Assembly (NCBI RefSeq): GCF_965204195.1
Contig: NZ_OZ241975.1
Location: forward strand, 2,046,001 to 2,110,000
DNA: 64,000 bases
DNA from: Poriferisodalis sp965204195
GTDB lineage: Bacteria; Actinomycetota; Acidimicrobiia; Acidimicrobiales; Poriferisodalaceae
Reading direction: 5' to 3'
Below the pieces are notes generated by a model. That model had not been told where the DNA came from. It did not search any database and worked only from the letters and a program-made list of their open reading frames with translations. Shown here piece by piece: positions 53,207-61,605 of the stretch (position 1 is its first letter; each line of letters begins with the position of its first letter). The position numbers and the translations under genes are program-made.

Positions 53207-54255
53207 AACGAACCCGCCGGGATTTCGACCAGATCCAGACTCAGGAAGTCTGCGTAATACATACCCAGCGCCAGCGCGACGAGCAGGCTGTTCACCACCC
53301 AGAGACGGATCAGCACCGTGGTTTCCGGCCATCCGCCCAGCTCAAGGTGATGATGCATGGGGGCCATCCGGAACAAGCGGCGGCCGAAGAGCCGGAACGA
53401 ACCGACCTGGATGATCACCGATGCGGTCTCGATGACGTAGAGGCCACCGATCACGGGCAATAGGAGATCGACGTGCAACAGCATTGCGAGCCCCGCCATC
53501 GCGGTGCCGATGGCCAGCGAACCGGTGTCGCCCATGAAGATCCGCGCCGGGGGCGCGTTCCACCACAGGAATCCGGCACACGCTCCAGCCATAGCAGCGG
53601 CGACAATGGCGAGGTCGAGGGGGTGCTTGACGTCGTAGGAGATGGGGTGACGGAAGGCCCAGTAGCCGATCACGACGAAGGCCGCGAACGCCACCGAGGC
53701 GGCGCCGGCGGCGAGGCCGTCCAGGCCATCTGTCAAGTTCACGGCGTTGGACGTGCCCAGGACGATGATGACTGCCCACAGAATCCACACAGCGGCGGGA
53801 ATCCGCAGCGCATTGCCCTCCAGCCGTGCGAATCCGACGGCAGTATCGAGATTGACCCACCACACCGACGCGACGGCAAAGCCGATGCCCACGACGATCA
53901 GCCCGATCAGCTTGGCCCGCTTGTTCAATCCCAGATTGCGCTCGCGGCTCACCTTGATCCAGTCGTCCGCCAAACCCACGAGTCCTGCAGCGCAGACGGC
54001 TGCCAGCAGCACGATGCCTGATCGAGTGATGACGGTCTCGGCGCGCAGGTGGCTGACGACATACCCCACGACGGCTGCCGTGACGACCGCAACGCCGCCC
54101 ATCGTCGGTGTGCCCGCCTTGGTGATGTGGCCTCGGGGGCCATCGAGGCGGATGGGTTGGCCCACCCCGCGGGCCTGCAGCCAGGGAATGAGGTAGCGAG
54201 TTCCTACCAGCGACACGAACATGGCAGAGCTGGCGGCGATCAGGAGCGCAATCAT
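53203..54255 (-). CDS. mraY: Phospho-N-acetylmuramoyl-pentapeptide transferase
   Basis: 350 aa, about ten membrane helices. TPTMGG near residue 50, GLADDWIKV, the catalytic NAVNLTDGLDGLAAG, FMGDTGSLAIG and the His-rich APMHHHLELGGWPE loop. It transfers phospho-MurNAc-pentapeptide to undecaprenyl phosphate, making lipid I. Here it directly follows murE (ATGA overlap); murF, normally between the two, is not present. Confidence 0.95.
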   Translation of the reverse strand: MIALLIAASSAMFVSLVGTRYLIPWLQARGVGQPIRLDGPRGHITKAGTPTMGGVAVVTAAVVGYVVSHLRAETVITRSGIVLLAAVCAAGLVGLADDWIKVSRERNLGLNKRAKLIGLIVVGIGFAVASVWWVNLDTAVGFARLEGNALRIPAAVWILWAVIIVLGTSNAVNLTDGLDGLAAGAASVAFAAFVVIGYWAFRHPISYDVKHPLDLAIVAAAMAGACAGFLWWNAPPARIFMGDTGSLAIGTAMAGLAMLLHVDLLLPVIGGLYVIETASVIIQVGSFRLFGRRLFRMAPMHHHLELGGWPETTVLIRLWVVNSLLVALALGMYYADFLSLDLVEIPAGSL

Positions 54256-55745
54256 CGCTTTGCGTTCCCGCGCCGCCTCAGGTGTTCGGCAGCGACATCT
54301 GCGTCATCGAACGGTACGGAATGCCCTGCGCTCACCTGCGCGGTCTCGTGGCCCTTTCCGGCGACCACGATGACATCGCCAGCCTGAGCGTTCCTGACGG
54401 CGTACGAGATGGCGCTCGACCTGTCCAATTCGACGTGCAAGCCGTCATCTGCGTCATGTCGGCTGACCGCGCCTGCGGCGATGTCGGCCGCGATCTGGGC
54501 AGGGTCCTCGCTGCGAGCGTTGTCGGAGGTCAGGATGAGCACATCGGCATGGCGGTCCGCCGCCGCGCCCATGAGAGCCCGCTTCGACTGGTCCCGATCA
54601 CCGCCCGCTCCGAATACTGCCCACAGGCGGCCGCCTGCAGCCCCGAGCTCGCGGGCGCTGGCCAATGCGGCGGCAAGTGCGTCTGGCTTGTGGGCATAGT
54701 CGACCAAGACCGTGATGTCATCATCCGGGCCGCTGACAGGCCACAGACGCCCTCGTACCGGGGAGACGGCGGTGATCGCGTCGGCGATCGCGTCATCATC
54801 GAATCCGAGGGCGCTGGCCGTTGCTGCTGCGGCCGCCACGTTTGCGGCATTGAATCGGCCCAGCAGCCCGCAGTGCACGGATCGGCCGTGCCACCTGCCG
54901 CTGATTCCCGCGGTGCTCACCACGATGCGATCGATATCGGAAGGCTGCCACTCGACGACTTCGGCAGTTGTGCCAGCGACCATCGATGCCAGGCGGCGAC
55001 CCCACGAATCGGCAACGTTCAACACCGCTATCTCGCTGCGACCGTCGAAGAGGCGCGCCTTGGCGTTGAAATAGTCCTCCATCGTCTCGTGGAAATCGAG
55101 ATGCTCATGGCCGAGGTTGGTGAACACACTGGCAGCGAAGCTGGCGCCATCGACCCTGCCCTGGGCGAGCGCATGAGATGACACCTCAAGCACGACCATC
55201 CCGGCTCCCGCGTCGGCAGCCTGGCTGAGACGTCGGCACAGGTCTGGTGCCTCGGGCGTGGTGTGCGTTCCGTCCAGCGTGCCCATAACCTCACAAGTGG
55301 TACCGCATGCGCTCGCAATGGCGGCGATTGCGTGCGTGACCGTGGTCTTGCCCGCTGTCCCGGTGACGCCCACCACCGGCTGGCGGCGCCATGGCTGTCC
55401 CCACACCGCAGCTGACGCCGGCCCGAGTGCCTTTCGCACGTCGGGCACGACGATCTGGGGCACATCGACGTCGAGCACCTGCGACACCAGCAGCGCCGCA
55501 GCTCCTGCGTTCACTGCCTCAGCGGCAAAATGGTGGCCGTCGTGGCGCTGCCCTACGACGCAGCCGAACAGGGCGCCGGGCGCGACTGAACGACTGTCGT
55601 GGGTGATGCCGCGCACGAGGACCGCTGATGCCGCGACCTCGTCGATGCGCCGGTGCGGGGGCAGCGCACAGGTACCGCCTATTGCCGCAGCCAACTCCTC
55701 CAGCGGTATCGGCTCTGCCGGCGCGCTGCTGATGTAGCTAGGCAT
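54252..55745 (-). CDS. murE: UDP-MurNAc-tripeptide synthetase MurE
   Basis: 497 aa from ATG 55745; the frame is open upstream but inside ftsI. ITHDSRSVAPGALFGCVVGQRHDGH at the N-terminus, ATP P-loop VTGTAGKTTVTH, EVSSHALAQGRVDG and FTNLGHEHLDFHETMEDY are MurE features. The amino-acid specificity loop reads TSDNARSEDP, where diaminopimelate enzymes have DNPR; the Arg is kept, so meso-diaminopimelate is likely, with an unusual Ala. It starts eight bases inside the ftsI end. It overlaps mraY by four bases. Confidence 0.93.
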   Translation of the reverse strand: MPSYISSAPAEPIPLEELAAAIGGTCALPPHRRIDEVAASAVLVRGITHDSRSVAPGALFGCVVGQRHDGHHFAAEAVNAGAAALLVSQVLDVDVPQIVVPDVRKALGPASAAVWGQPWRRQPVVGVTGTAGKTTVTHAIAAIASACGTTCEVMGTLDGTHTTPEAPDLCRRLSQAADAGAGMVVLEVSSHALAQGRVDGASFAASVFTNLGHEHLDFHETMEDYFNAKARLFDGRSEIAVLNVADSWGRRLASMVAGTTAEVVEWQPSDIDRIVVSTAGISGRWHGRSVHCGLLGRFNAANVAAAAATASALGFDDDAIADAITAVSPVRGRLWPVSGPDDDITVLVDYAHKPDALAAALASARELGAAGGRLWAVFGAGGDRDQSKRALMGAAADRHADVLILTSDNARSEDPAQIAADIAAGAVSRHDADDGLHVELDRSSAISYAVRNAQAGDVIVVAGKGHETAQVSAGHSVPFDDADVAAEHLRRRGNAKR

Positions 55746-57693
55746 CTGGCGACACCTGGAGCATGCGCAGGGCGTATTCGGCGACTTCAGCGAAGACCGG
55801 TGCGGCCACGATGGCGGCCCGGTATTCGTCCGGCTCGTCGAGCACGACGACGACGGTGAGTTCAGGACGATCAGCAGGGAGGAACCCTGCGAAGGAGCTG
55901 GTGTACGCCTCGGACGAGTAGCCGCCTTCAGGGCTGGGCTTTTGCGCGGTGCCGGTCTTGCCCGCCACCTGGTAGCCGTCGATGGCGGCTCGCTTGCCTG
56001 TCCCGGAACGGACGACCTCAGCCAGGATGGCTTGCATCTGCTGCGCGGTCCGCTCAGACAGGATCCGGCGAGTCGGGACTCGCTCAGCCGGTCGCAGTGC
56101 ACCGTTGCTGCCCACGCTGCCCAGCACGAGGCGCGGCGTGACGTACACACCGTCGTTGGCAATGGCGTTGTATGCAGCAGTGAGCTGTATCGCAGTGATC
56201 GCGATGCCTTGGCCGAACGCGATCGTGGCGAGATCGGTGCCGCGCCATTGGTTCGCAGCACGCAAGATGCCACGGCTCTCGCCGGGCAGCGCCGGAGCGT
56301 CGTCGTTTCCAGTCAGGCGACCAAAGCCGAACGAACGCAGGGAACGCTGCAGTTCGGCGGCGCCAACCCGTTCGGCGAGCTTGATGGTCCCGATGTTCGA
56401 TGAGTGAACGAGGATGTCCGAAGTCGTCATGCTGGTGCTGGGCTTGGAATAGGGCTCGATGAATTCCTTGTCGGCGAATGTGTACGCGGCCGGCGTCGAG
56501 TGCATCTCGACCGGGGTGGTGAGTCCTGCCTCCAGTGCTGCGGCGATGGTGAAGCTCTTCGCGACCGAGCCTGGTTCGAATGCGTCGGTATAGGCGGGGT
56601 TGTAGGCCACCGGCCTGACCTCATCCGTGTCCTGATCGCGGGCAACCGCCGCCAACGCCAGGACGTCGCCGGTATCGCTCTGCATCACTACCACCATGCC
56701 GCCTTTGGCACTGGTCGCTCGAACTGCTTCGCTGACAGATCGTTCCGCAACCCATTGCATCTGGGTATGCAGTGTGAGCACGACGTCATCACCATGGCTG
56801 ACGGGTTCAAAAAGCTCAGTTCCCGTCGGCAGCGGCATCCCGCTCTGGGCGATCCGAGCGACTTCACGGCCGTCTGTGCCGTCGAGTACCTCGGCGAACT
56901 GCTTTTCGGCGCCGCCCAATGGGTTCTGGTCGATGTCGGTGGCGCCGAGCAGCCCTCGAGCGAAGTCATCCCCGTTGGGTCTCAGCCGTGAGGATTCGCC
57001 GCGTACGCCGATCCCGGCCAGCTGCATCTCCTGCACTGCCAACCCGTCTTCGGGGCTCACCTGACGCGCCACGTAGACGAAGTGCCGGTCACTAGCGAGC
57101 CGTTCGGCGACGATGTCGGCGTCGATATCCAGGACTGACGCCAAAACAGCGGCCGTCTGGTACGGGTCGGTGACTAGGCGGGGATCGGCCCAGATCGTGG
57201 GCAGGTTGTCTGACACAGCGAGCAGATTCAGATTCCGGTCCAGGATCGCCCCGCGGACCGATTCGAGCTCCCACTGAGCCGTCCCCTGACGCTCGCCGAG
57301 GGCCGCATAGGTCTCGCGGTCGAGCACTTGTACCTGGACCAGGCGAGCGCCGAGAGTGGCCAGCGCCACGGCCGAGGCGATGATCAGCAGCAGCGCCCGC
57401 CGGCGCGGCGGTCCGGCGCGAGCCGTGCGCCGGCGAGGGCCTCGCTTGGCCTGCTCTGCGGCGGCTTCCTGCTTCGGTCCGCCGGGTGGTCCCTTCGCTC
57501 CCGACGACGGGTGCCATCGGCGCACGGTCGCCGCATCAGGCCGCCGGGTTGTCGTCGTCCCCGCATGCGCTGCGGATCCCGAACGTGCAGCCGGCGATCG
57601 CAACCCCGGCGGAGCACCCATCGACGGGTGCCAGGGCGCCGCCGTGCGGCTCAGCCTCTGGCGGGGCTCGGAGTGCTCAAGAACGTCGGTCAT
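55738..57693 (-). CDS. ftsI: Class B penicillin-binding protein FtsI (PBP3-like)
   Basis: 651 aa. A long basic/Pro-rich cytoplasmic tail (about 100 residues), one membrane helix (about 100-118), the pedestal with LDRNLNLLAVS, and the transpeptidase domain: SxxK in FEPGSVAKSFT, SxN in VHSSNIGTIKL, and KTG in VAGKTGTAQKP. It cross-links septal peptidoglycan together with FtsW. It overlaps the ftsL-like gene by 17 bases at its 5' end. Confidence 0.95.
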   Translation of the reverse strand: MTDVLEHSEPRQRLSRTAAPWHPSMGAPPGLRSPAARSGSAAHAGTTTTRRPDAATVRRWHPSSGAKGPPGGPKQEAAAEQAKRGPRRRTARAGPPRRRALLLIIASAVALATLGARLVQVQVLDRETYAALGERQGTAQWELESVRGAILDRNLNLLAVSDNLPTIWADPRLVTDPYQTAAVLASVLDIDADIVAERLASDRHFVYVARQVSPEDGLAVQEMQLAGIGVRGESSRLRPNGDDFARGLLGATDIDQNPLGGAEKQFAEVLDGTDGREVARIAQSGMPLPTGTELFEPVSHGDDVVLTLHTQMQWVAERSVSEAVRATSAKGGMVVVMQSDTGDVLALAAVARDQDTDEVRPVAYNPAYTDAFEPGSVAKSFTIAAALEAGLTTPVEMHSTPAAYTFADKEFIEPYSKPSTSMTTSDILVHSSNIGTIKLAERVGAAELQRSLRSFGFGRLTGNDDAPALPGESRGILRAANQWRGTDLATIAFGQGIAITAIQLTAAYNAIANDGVYVTPRLVLGSVGSNGALRPAERVPTRRILSERTAQQMQAILAEVVRSGTGKRAAIDGYQVAGKTGTAQKPSPEGGYSSEAYTSSFAGFLPADRPELTVVVVLDEPDEYRAAIVAAPVFAEVAEYALRMLQVSPDA

Positions 57694-58135
57694 GCGCTGT
57701 GGACGCGTCGGTCAGCAGCGTCTTGATCGAGAGCCAGTCACCGCCCTCATGGATGCTTCGCTGCGGCGGATCGACGGCGGCAATATGCCGGGGCTCGATC
57801 CGCACATCGATCGGATCCGTCGCGCTCACCAAGCCAAGTGCCCCTACGCCCATCAACTCGATCTCCGCGGGACCGTGGAGCGTCTGGAGCTCGTAGCGAA
57901 GATCGATCAAGCGCTCTCGCTCCGCAGCGATCTCCGATTCCAGCTCCGACAGCCGGTATTGCCCCGCAGCCAGCATCGAGTGGAATACCGCTAGCCCAGC
58001 GAGCACGGTGATGGCAGCGGCCGCCAGCAGCGCGGTGACGCCGACGAGACGCAGTCCCACGGCGCGGCGTGCCGGCGTCTGCACCAGAGCCGGCGGCGCA
58101 TGCGCGACGGTGAGGTGGGCAGTGGCGAGGGCCAT
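57677..58135 (-). CDS. FtsL-like cell division protein
   Basis: 152 aa. A basic N-terminus, one hydrophobic segment (about residues 30-52), then a coiled coil (LSELESEIAAERERLIDLRYELQTL cut to its core ELESEIAAERERL), and a short variable tail. Position between rsmH and ftsI, size and topology are those of FtsL/septum-formation initiators; sequence identity in this family is low. It should be a bitopic divisome protein that pairs with FtsQ and a DivIC partner. Confidence 0.8.
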   Translation of the reverse strand: MALATAHLTVAHAPPALVQTPARRAVGLRLVGVTALLAAAAITVLAGLAVFHSMLAAGQYRLSELESEIAAERERLIDLRYELQTLHGPAEIELMGVGALGLVSATDPIDVRIEPRHIAAVDPPQRSIHEGGDWLSIKTLLTDASTAHDRRS

Positions 58136-58168
58136 TGGGCGAGGCTCGGTTCCCTAGCAAGGCCCGGG

Positions 58169-59125
58169 TCAGGGACGGGCAGGCTCGAGGCGCTCTGCAG
58201 CGCGCATCACCGCACTCGCGGCGCGCGGGTTCCGTTCGACCTCAGCAGCACTGGGCCGCGTGACCTTGCGACGCAGCAGGCGAACGGTGGGCGCGGCGCC
58301 ACAGATGCATGGCAGCGTCGACGGGCATTCGCACACGCCGTCGGCCGCTTCTCGCAAAATGATCTTCACGATGCTGTCTTCTCCTGAGTGATAGGCGAGC
58401 GTTGCGAGGCGCCCACGTGGTTGCAGGCGCGCGAGCGCCGCTCGCATTGCGGGTTCGATGAGGTTCAGTTCGTCGTTCACTTCGATGCGGATCGCCGCGA
58501 ACGTGCGCATCGCCGGATGGCGCCGACTGCGCCGCGCCGCAGCAGGCACAGCGGCCTTGACGATGTCGGCCAGTTGGCGGGTGGTGCGTACCGGTCTGGC
58601 GGCCACAATCGCTGCGGCGATGCGCTGGGCGTAGCGCTCGTCGGCATGGCGTCTCAACAGATCTCGCAGTTCAGCGAGTTCATAGGCGTTGACCACTACG
58701 CCCGCATCGGGTCCCGAGCGGGAATCCATGCGCATATCCAGCGGGGCGTCGTAGCGGTGGGAGAAGCCGCGCTCACCGGCATCGAGCTGGTGGCTGCTGA
58801 CGCCGAAGTCGAACAGCACACCGGCGAGCGGGCCTGCAGAAGCCGCATCGAGCAGCTCGCCGAGGCGGTCAAACCGCTCGCAGCGCAAGCTGACCCGGTC
58901 GCCGAAGGCCGCAAGCCGCTCCTGCGCTGCTGCGATGGCCTCGGGATCGCGATCTATGCCGAGCAATTGCCGTTCAGGATGCTGCCGCAGGAGCACCTCG
59001 GCGTGGCCGCCGCCCCCCACGGTCGCGTCCACGAACAGCCCGCCGGCGACGGGTGCGAACACCTCGGCGATCTCGTCGACCATGACCGGTTCGTGGAAGG
59101 ACTTGGCTGCGGTGGTCACACTCAC
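58169..59125 (-). CDS. rsmH: 16S rRNA (cytosine-1402-N4)-methyltransferase RsmH
   Basis: About 318 aa from GTG 59125, overlapping the mraZ stop (GTGA). HEPVMVDEIAEVF, the SAM-binding FVDATVGGGGHAEVLL, GIDRDPEAI, FDFGVSSHQLD and the C-terminal LAYHSGEDSIVK with a Cys-rich CECPSTLPCICG segment are RsmH features. It methylates C1402 in the ribosomal P site. It is the second gene of the dcw cluster, as usual. Confidence 0.95.
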   Translation of the reverse strand: MSVTTAAKSFHEPVMVDEIAEVFAPVAGGLFVDATVGGGGHAEVLLRQHPERQLLGIDRDPEAIAAAQERLAAFGDRVSLRCERFDRLGELLDAASAGPLAGVLFDFGVSSHQLDAGERGFSHRYDAPLDMRMDSRSGPDAGVVVNAYELAELRDLLRRHADERYAQRIAAAIVAARPVRTTRQLADIVKAAVPAAARRSRRHPAMRTFAAIRIEVNDELNLIEPAMRAALARLQPRGRLATLAYHSGEDSIVKIILREAADGVCECPSTLPCICGAAPTVRLLRRKVTRPSAAEVERNPRAASAVMRAAERLEPARP

Positions 59126-59568
59126 GCCCGCTCCGCTGCTTCGGTGCCGCTCTCGGGTGCTGCCAGGAGCGATTCGCCCTGGGCGTTCATCTCGTTCCAG
59201 CGGCCCGCGTCCCAGATCTCGACTTCGTCGATGGCGCCGATCACGACGCACTCGCGTTGCAAGCCGGCGAAGCGGCGCAGTTCCTCAGGAACTGCTATCC
59301 GGCCCTGCTTGTCGGGCAGCACGCGGGCGGCTCCCGCTCCGAAGGAGCGCTTGGCCGCCCGCCCATGCGGACCGCCAGATTGGGACCGTTCCGACATCTG
59401 GCCTGCGATCTCGCCGAATCGGTCGGGGGTCATGAGTGCGAGGCAGCCCTCGCTGTGCTTGATCAGGAAGCCGGACGGCTCAAATGCGCTGCGGAAGCTC
59501 GCAGGGAGCACGATGCGGCCCTTGGCATCGAGCGAATGCTCGTGCTGGCCGACAAACAGACTCTCCAC
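59122..59568 (-). CDS. mraZ: Transcriptional regulator MraZ
   Basis: 148 aa from GTG 59568, which has GGAGG seven bases upstream; the frame is open to 59592. Two SpoVT/AbrB-like MraZ domains, FVGQHEHSLDAKGRIVLP and RVLPDKQGRIAVPEELR, typical of the family. MraZ binds repeats in its own promoter and represses the dcw cluster. Matching repeats are seen at 59631-59648. Confidence 0.95.
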   Translation of the reverse strand: MESLFVGQHEHSLDAKGRIVLPASFRSAFEPSGFLIKHSEGCLALMTPDRFGEIAGQMSERSQSGGPHGRAAKRSFGAGAARVLPDKQGRIAVPEELRRFAGLQRECVVIGAIDEVEIWDAGRWNEMNAQGESLLAAPESGTEAAERA

Positions 59569-59630
59569 CGCAGGGCCTCCGCAGCGTCGCAATGGGTACC
59601 TGGCCTGCGTGGGTATCTCTGCCCCCGCAC

Positions 59631-59648
59631 ACCACTTCGCACCACTTT
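59631..59648 (-). promoter_or_regulatory. MraZ-box repeats in the dcw promoter
   Basis: On the minus strand, AAAGTGGT (from 59648) is followed 10 bases on by GAAGTGGT (from 59638), matching the MraZ-box pattern of spaced GTGG-type repeats known upstream of mraZ in several bacteria. They lie about 65-80 bases before GTG 59568, as an autoregulatory site would. Confidence 0.6.
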
Positions 59649-59713
59649 ATGGGCAAAGCACCCACCCTGTCCACCCCGGATGTGTCCCGCGCCCGCTGCG
59701 GAGGCCGGCAGAG

Positions 59714-60375
59714 CTACTCAGTGTCGTGTGCGGTGATGTACGCCACCATGTGCTTGGCGATGTCGGCGGGTGAGGCTGTGATGCCGAGATCGGCCCAGCC
59801 GACTGCTTGGTTGTGGACGCGGATGGCGGTGGCGGAATCCAGGACAGTTTCGATGGGGCCGAGTCCGAAACTCTCGTAGGCGATGCATTGAAAGCGGCTG
59901 CCCTCACGTGTACGACGCTGAGAGATGCCGACGAGCTTGCGGCCGTCCACCACTACCTCGCCTGGGCCAAGCGATGCAAAGCACACCAGGCAAGGGACGG
60001 GCCGGCTTCGTACGGGCCGGGATGCATGCTGGCCTGCAGACCGACGTCGGCAAATGCGGCTGCCAGTGTGTGGCCCAGCCAATGAAAGGCCTTGCTGACA
60101 TCTGCATGCCAGAGCGGGTCGCTGGCGGGAACGAACACGTCCACCCACGCGCTCATCGTGGGATCCAGCCATACCAACCCCCCGCCGCTGTGCCGTCGGA
60201 CGAGATCGGCTCGTGAACCGCTGAAAGGGTCGGGGCTGGCGGAGCCCAGGATCACTGCCGGCGCGGTCGGGCGTAACCATGAGACGCGGCGTCGGCGGTC
60301 CGACGGCATCGCGCGTGCATGCAGCAACTCAGCGCTTGCGTGCCATTCGTCGCATACCCACGCGGCCACAGGCAC
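59714..60375 (-). pseudogene. Lipoate-protein-ligase-like gene broken by a frameshift
   Basis: Two frames together give one lipoate/biotin-ligase-fold protein. Frame one (60375 to about 59990) encodes ELLHARAMPSDRRRRVSW, RRHSGGGLVWLDP (the RRxSGGG active-site motif) and FHWLGHTLAAAFADVGL. Frame two (to 59714) encodes LVCFASLGPGEVVVDG and RKLVGISQRRTREGSRFQC, which carries the conserved lipoyl-AMP Lys region. The join falls near 59985-60010 and needs a -1 shift; no slippery heptamer is seen. It may be a real pseudogene or a sequencing error. It lies between mraZ and the HNH gene. Confidence 0.75.
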
Positions 60376-60415
60376 ACGATGGCAGATGGCCGTCCGCAGC
60401 TTCGTGCCGCGCAGT

Positions 60416-61051
60416 TCAGACGAGCTGAGGCCGTAGATCGCCGAGGTAGTCGGTCCACTCGGTGGGAGTATCGCCGCGCATTGCCGCCACTACGGCGAGC
60501 GGCTCGGGGGCGTACGGGGTCTGGCGCAGCCTGTACCGGCCCTCTGAGAGCAACGAATCGCCCTTGCCCACGTTGCACGCCCGGCAGCAGGCCACCACGT
60601 TCTCCCACGTGTGCTCCCCACCGCGGCTGCGCGGGTGGACATGGTCGATGCACTCGGCTCGGCTCCCGCAGTATTGGCAGCGGTAGGCATCGCGCGCGAA
60701 CACGGCCCGCCGGTGGAGCGGCGCACGCCTCCGGTAGGGCGCCCGCGCGTGATATGTCAACCGCACGACTGAGGGCACCGACATCGTCAGGCGCGGCGAG
60801 CGAATGCTGCCTGACCTGGTGTGAACGACATCGGCCTTGCCCGCCAGCACGAGCAACAGGGCGCGCCGCACGGTCGTGATCGACAGCGGCTGGTAGGTGA
60901 CGTTGAGCACCAGTGTCCGTTCCGACAGCACCGTGCGGGGCCGCAAGATCTTCCCATCGCGAATGGCCGCATGGCCGTTGGTCGCACCATTCCCGTTGAC
61001 CGCATCGGCGACCCGCTGCGGCGCGTGCGCGGCCGTTCGAACGGAGGTCAT
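60416..61051 (-). CDS. HNH endonuclease
   Basis: 211 aa. N-terminal VLNVTYQPLSITTVRRALLLVLAGKADVV region, then an HNH zinc-finger nuclease domain: YRCQYCGSRAECIDHVHPRSRGG with two Cys and the His, and ENVVACCRACNVGKG with the Asn and last Cys pair. Similar stand-alone HNH proteins are common and conserved in actinobacteria, with no known target. The start ATG 61051 abuts the small upstream gene. Confidence 0.9.
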   Translation of the reverse strand: MTSVRTAAHAPQRVADAVNGNGATNGHAAIRDGKILRPRTVLSERTLVLNVTYQPLSITTVRRALLLVLAGKADVVHTRSGSIRSPRLTMSVPSVVRLTYHARAPYRRRAPLHRRAVFARDAYRCQYCGSRAECIDHVHPRSRGGEHTWENVVACCRACNVGKGDSLLSEGRYRLRQTPYAPEPLAVVAAMRGDTPTEWTDYLGDLRPQLV

Positions 61052-61052
61052 G

Positions 61053-61382
61053 TCATGGCCTCAGTGTCGCTGGCTCAGGACCCCGGGCTTCATGCGACGG
61101 TTGTACCGCAGTAGCGGAGGGCCAGCGTCGGCACCATTCCAGCCATTGGATCAGATCAGCGGGTTCGGCGGCCGCACTGCCGTCAGAGCCGACGGCGGTC
61201 AACAGACGGAATCGGACATAGTCGCGGTGAGGCACTGGCAGGAACGGCGGGCGAATCCACCAGCGCGATGGAATCAACCGCCTCATGGCTCGCCCAGCAG
61301 TGAGCCATAACCGCGGGCACATTGCCACAGCCACGAGAGCCGCCCCAATGCGGGGGCTGCGTGGAGTCCGTGATCGGCGCAC
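61053..61382 (-). CDS. Small conserved actinobacterial protein, function unknown
   Basis: 109 aa from GTG 61382, with AAGGTGG upstream. The pattern IPSRWWIRPPFLPVPHRDYVRFRLLTAVG and EPADLIQWLEWCR resembles a small protein I know from several actinobacteria, where it also lacks a function. It ends one base before the HNH gene, so the two are probably co-transcribed. I cannot name a role. Confidence 0.7.
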   Translation of the reverse strand: MRRSRTPRSPRIGAALVAVAMCPRLWLTAGRAMRRLIPSRWWIRPPFLPVPHRDYVRFRLLTAVGSDGSAAAEPADLIQWLEWCRRWPSATAVQPSHEARGPEPATLRP

Positions 61383-61605
61383 CGGGCCACCTTAGAGCGC
61401 TCACGGATCGGCACAGATGCCATAGCTGCGGAGGCGCTGGGAAACGCTGTGACCTTTTGACGCACTGGATCGCTGGGAACAGAGGATCATGCCGCCCTGC
61501 AGCGGCCCGTGAGCACAAGTGATGCTGAGTAGCCTCACAGCGTTCTCCGAGTCCCGGCCCAGAGGCCGGCTACACGGAATTTTCCAGTCCCGAAAGCCAG
61601 ACGCC

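Noticed and set aside
55746..56273. N-terminal extension of murE of about 175 residues
   Set aside because: The extension lies wholly in the 3' part of ftsI, is Ser/Arg-rich and has no homology; MurE begins at ATG 55745.
59980..60015. Programmed -1 frameshift in the lipoate-ligase-like gene
   Set aside because: No slippery heptamer or downstream structure was seen at the join; a mutation or sequencing error is simpler.
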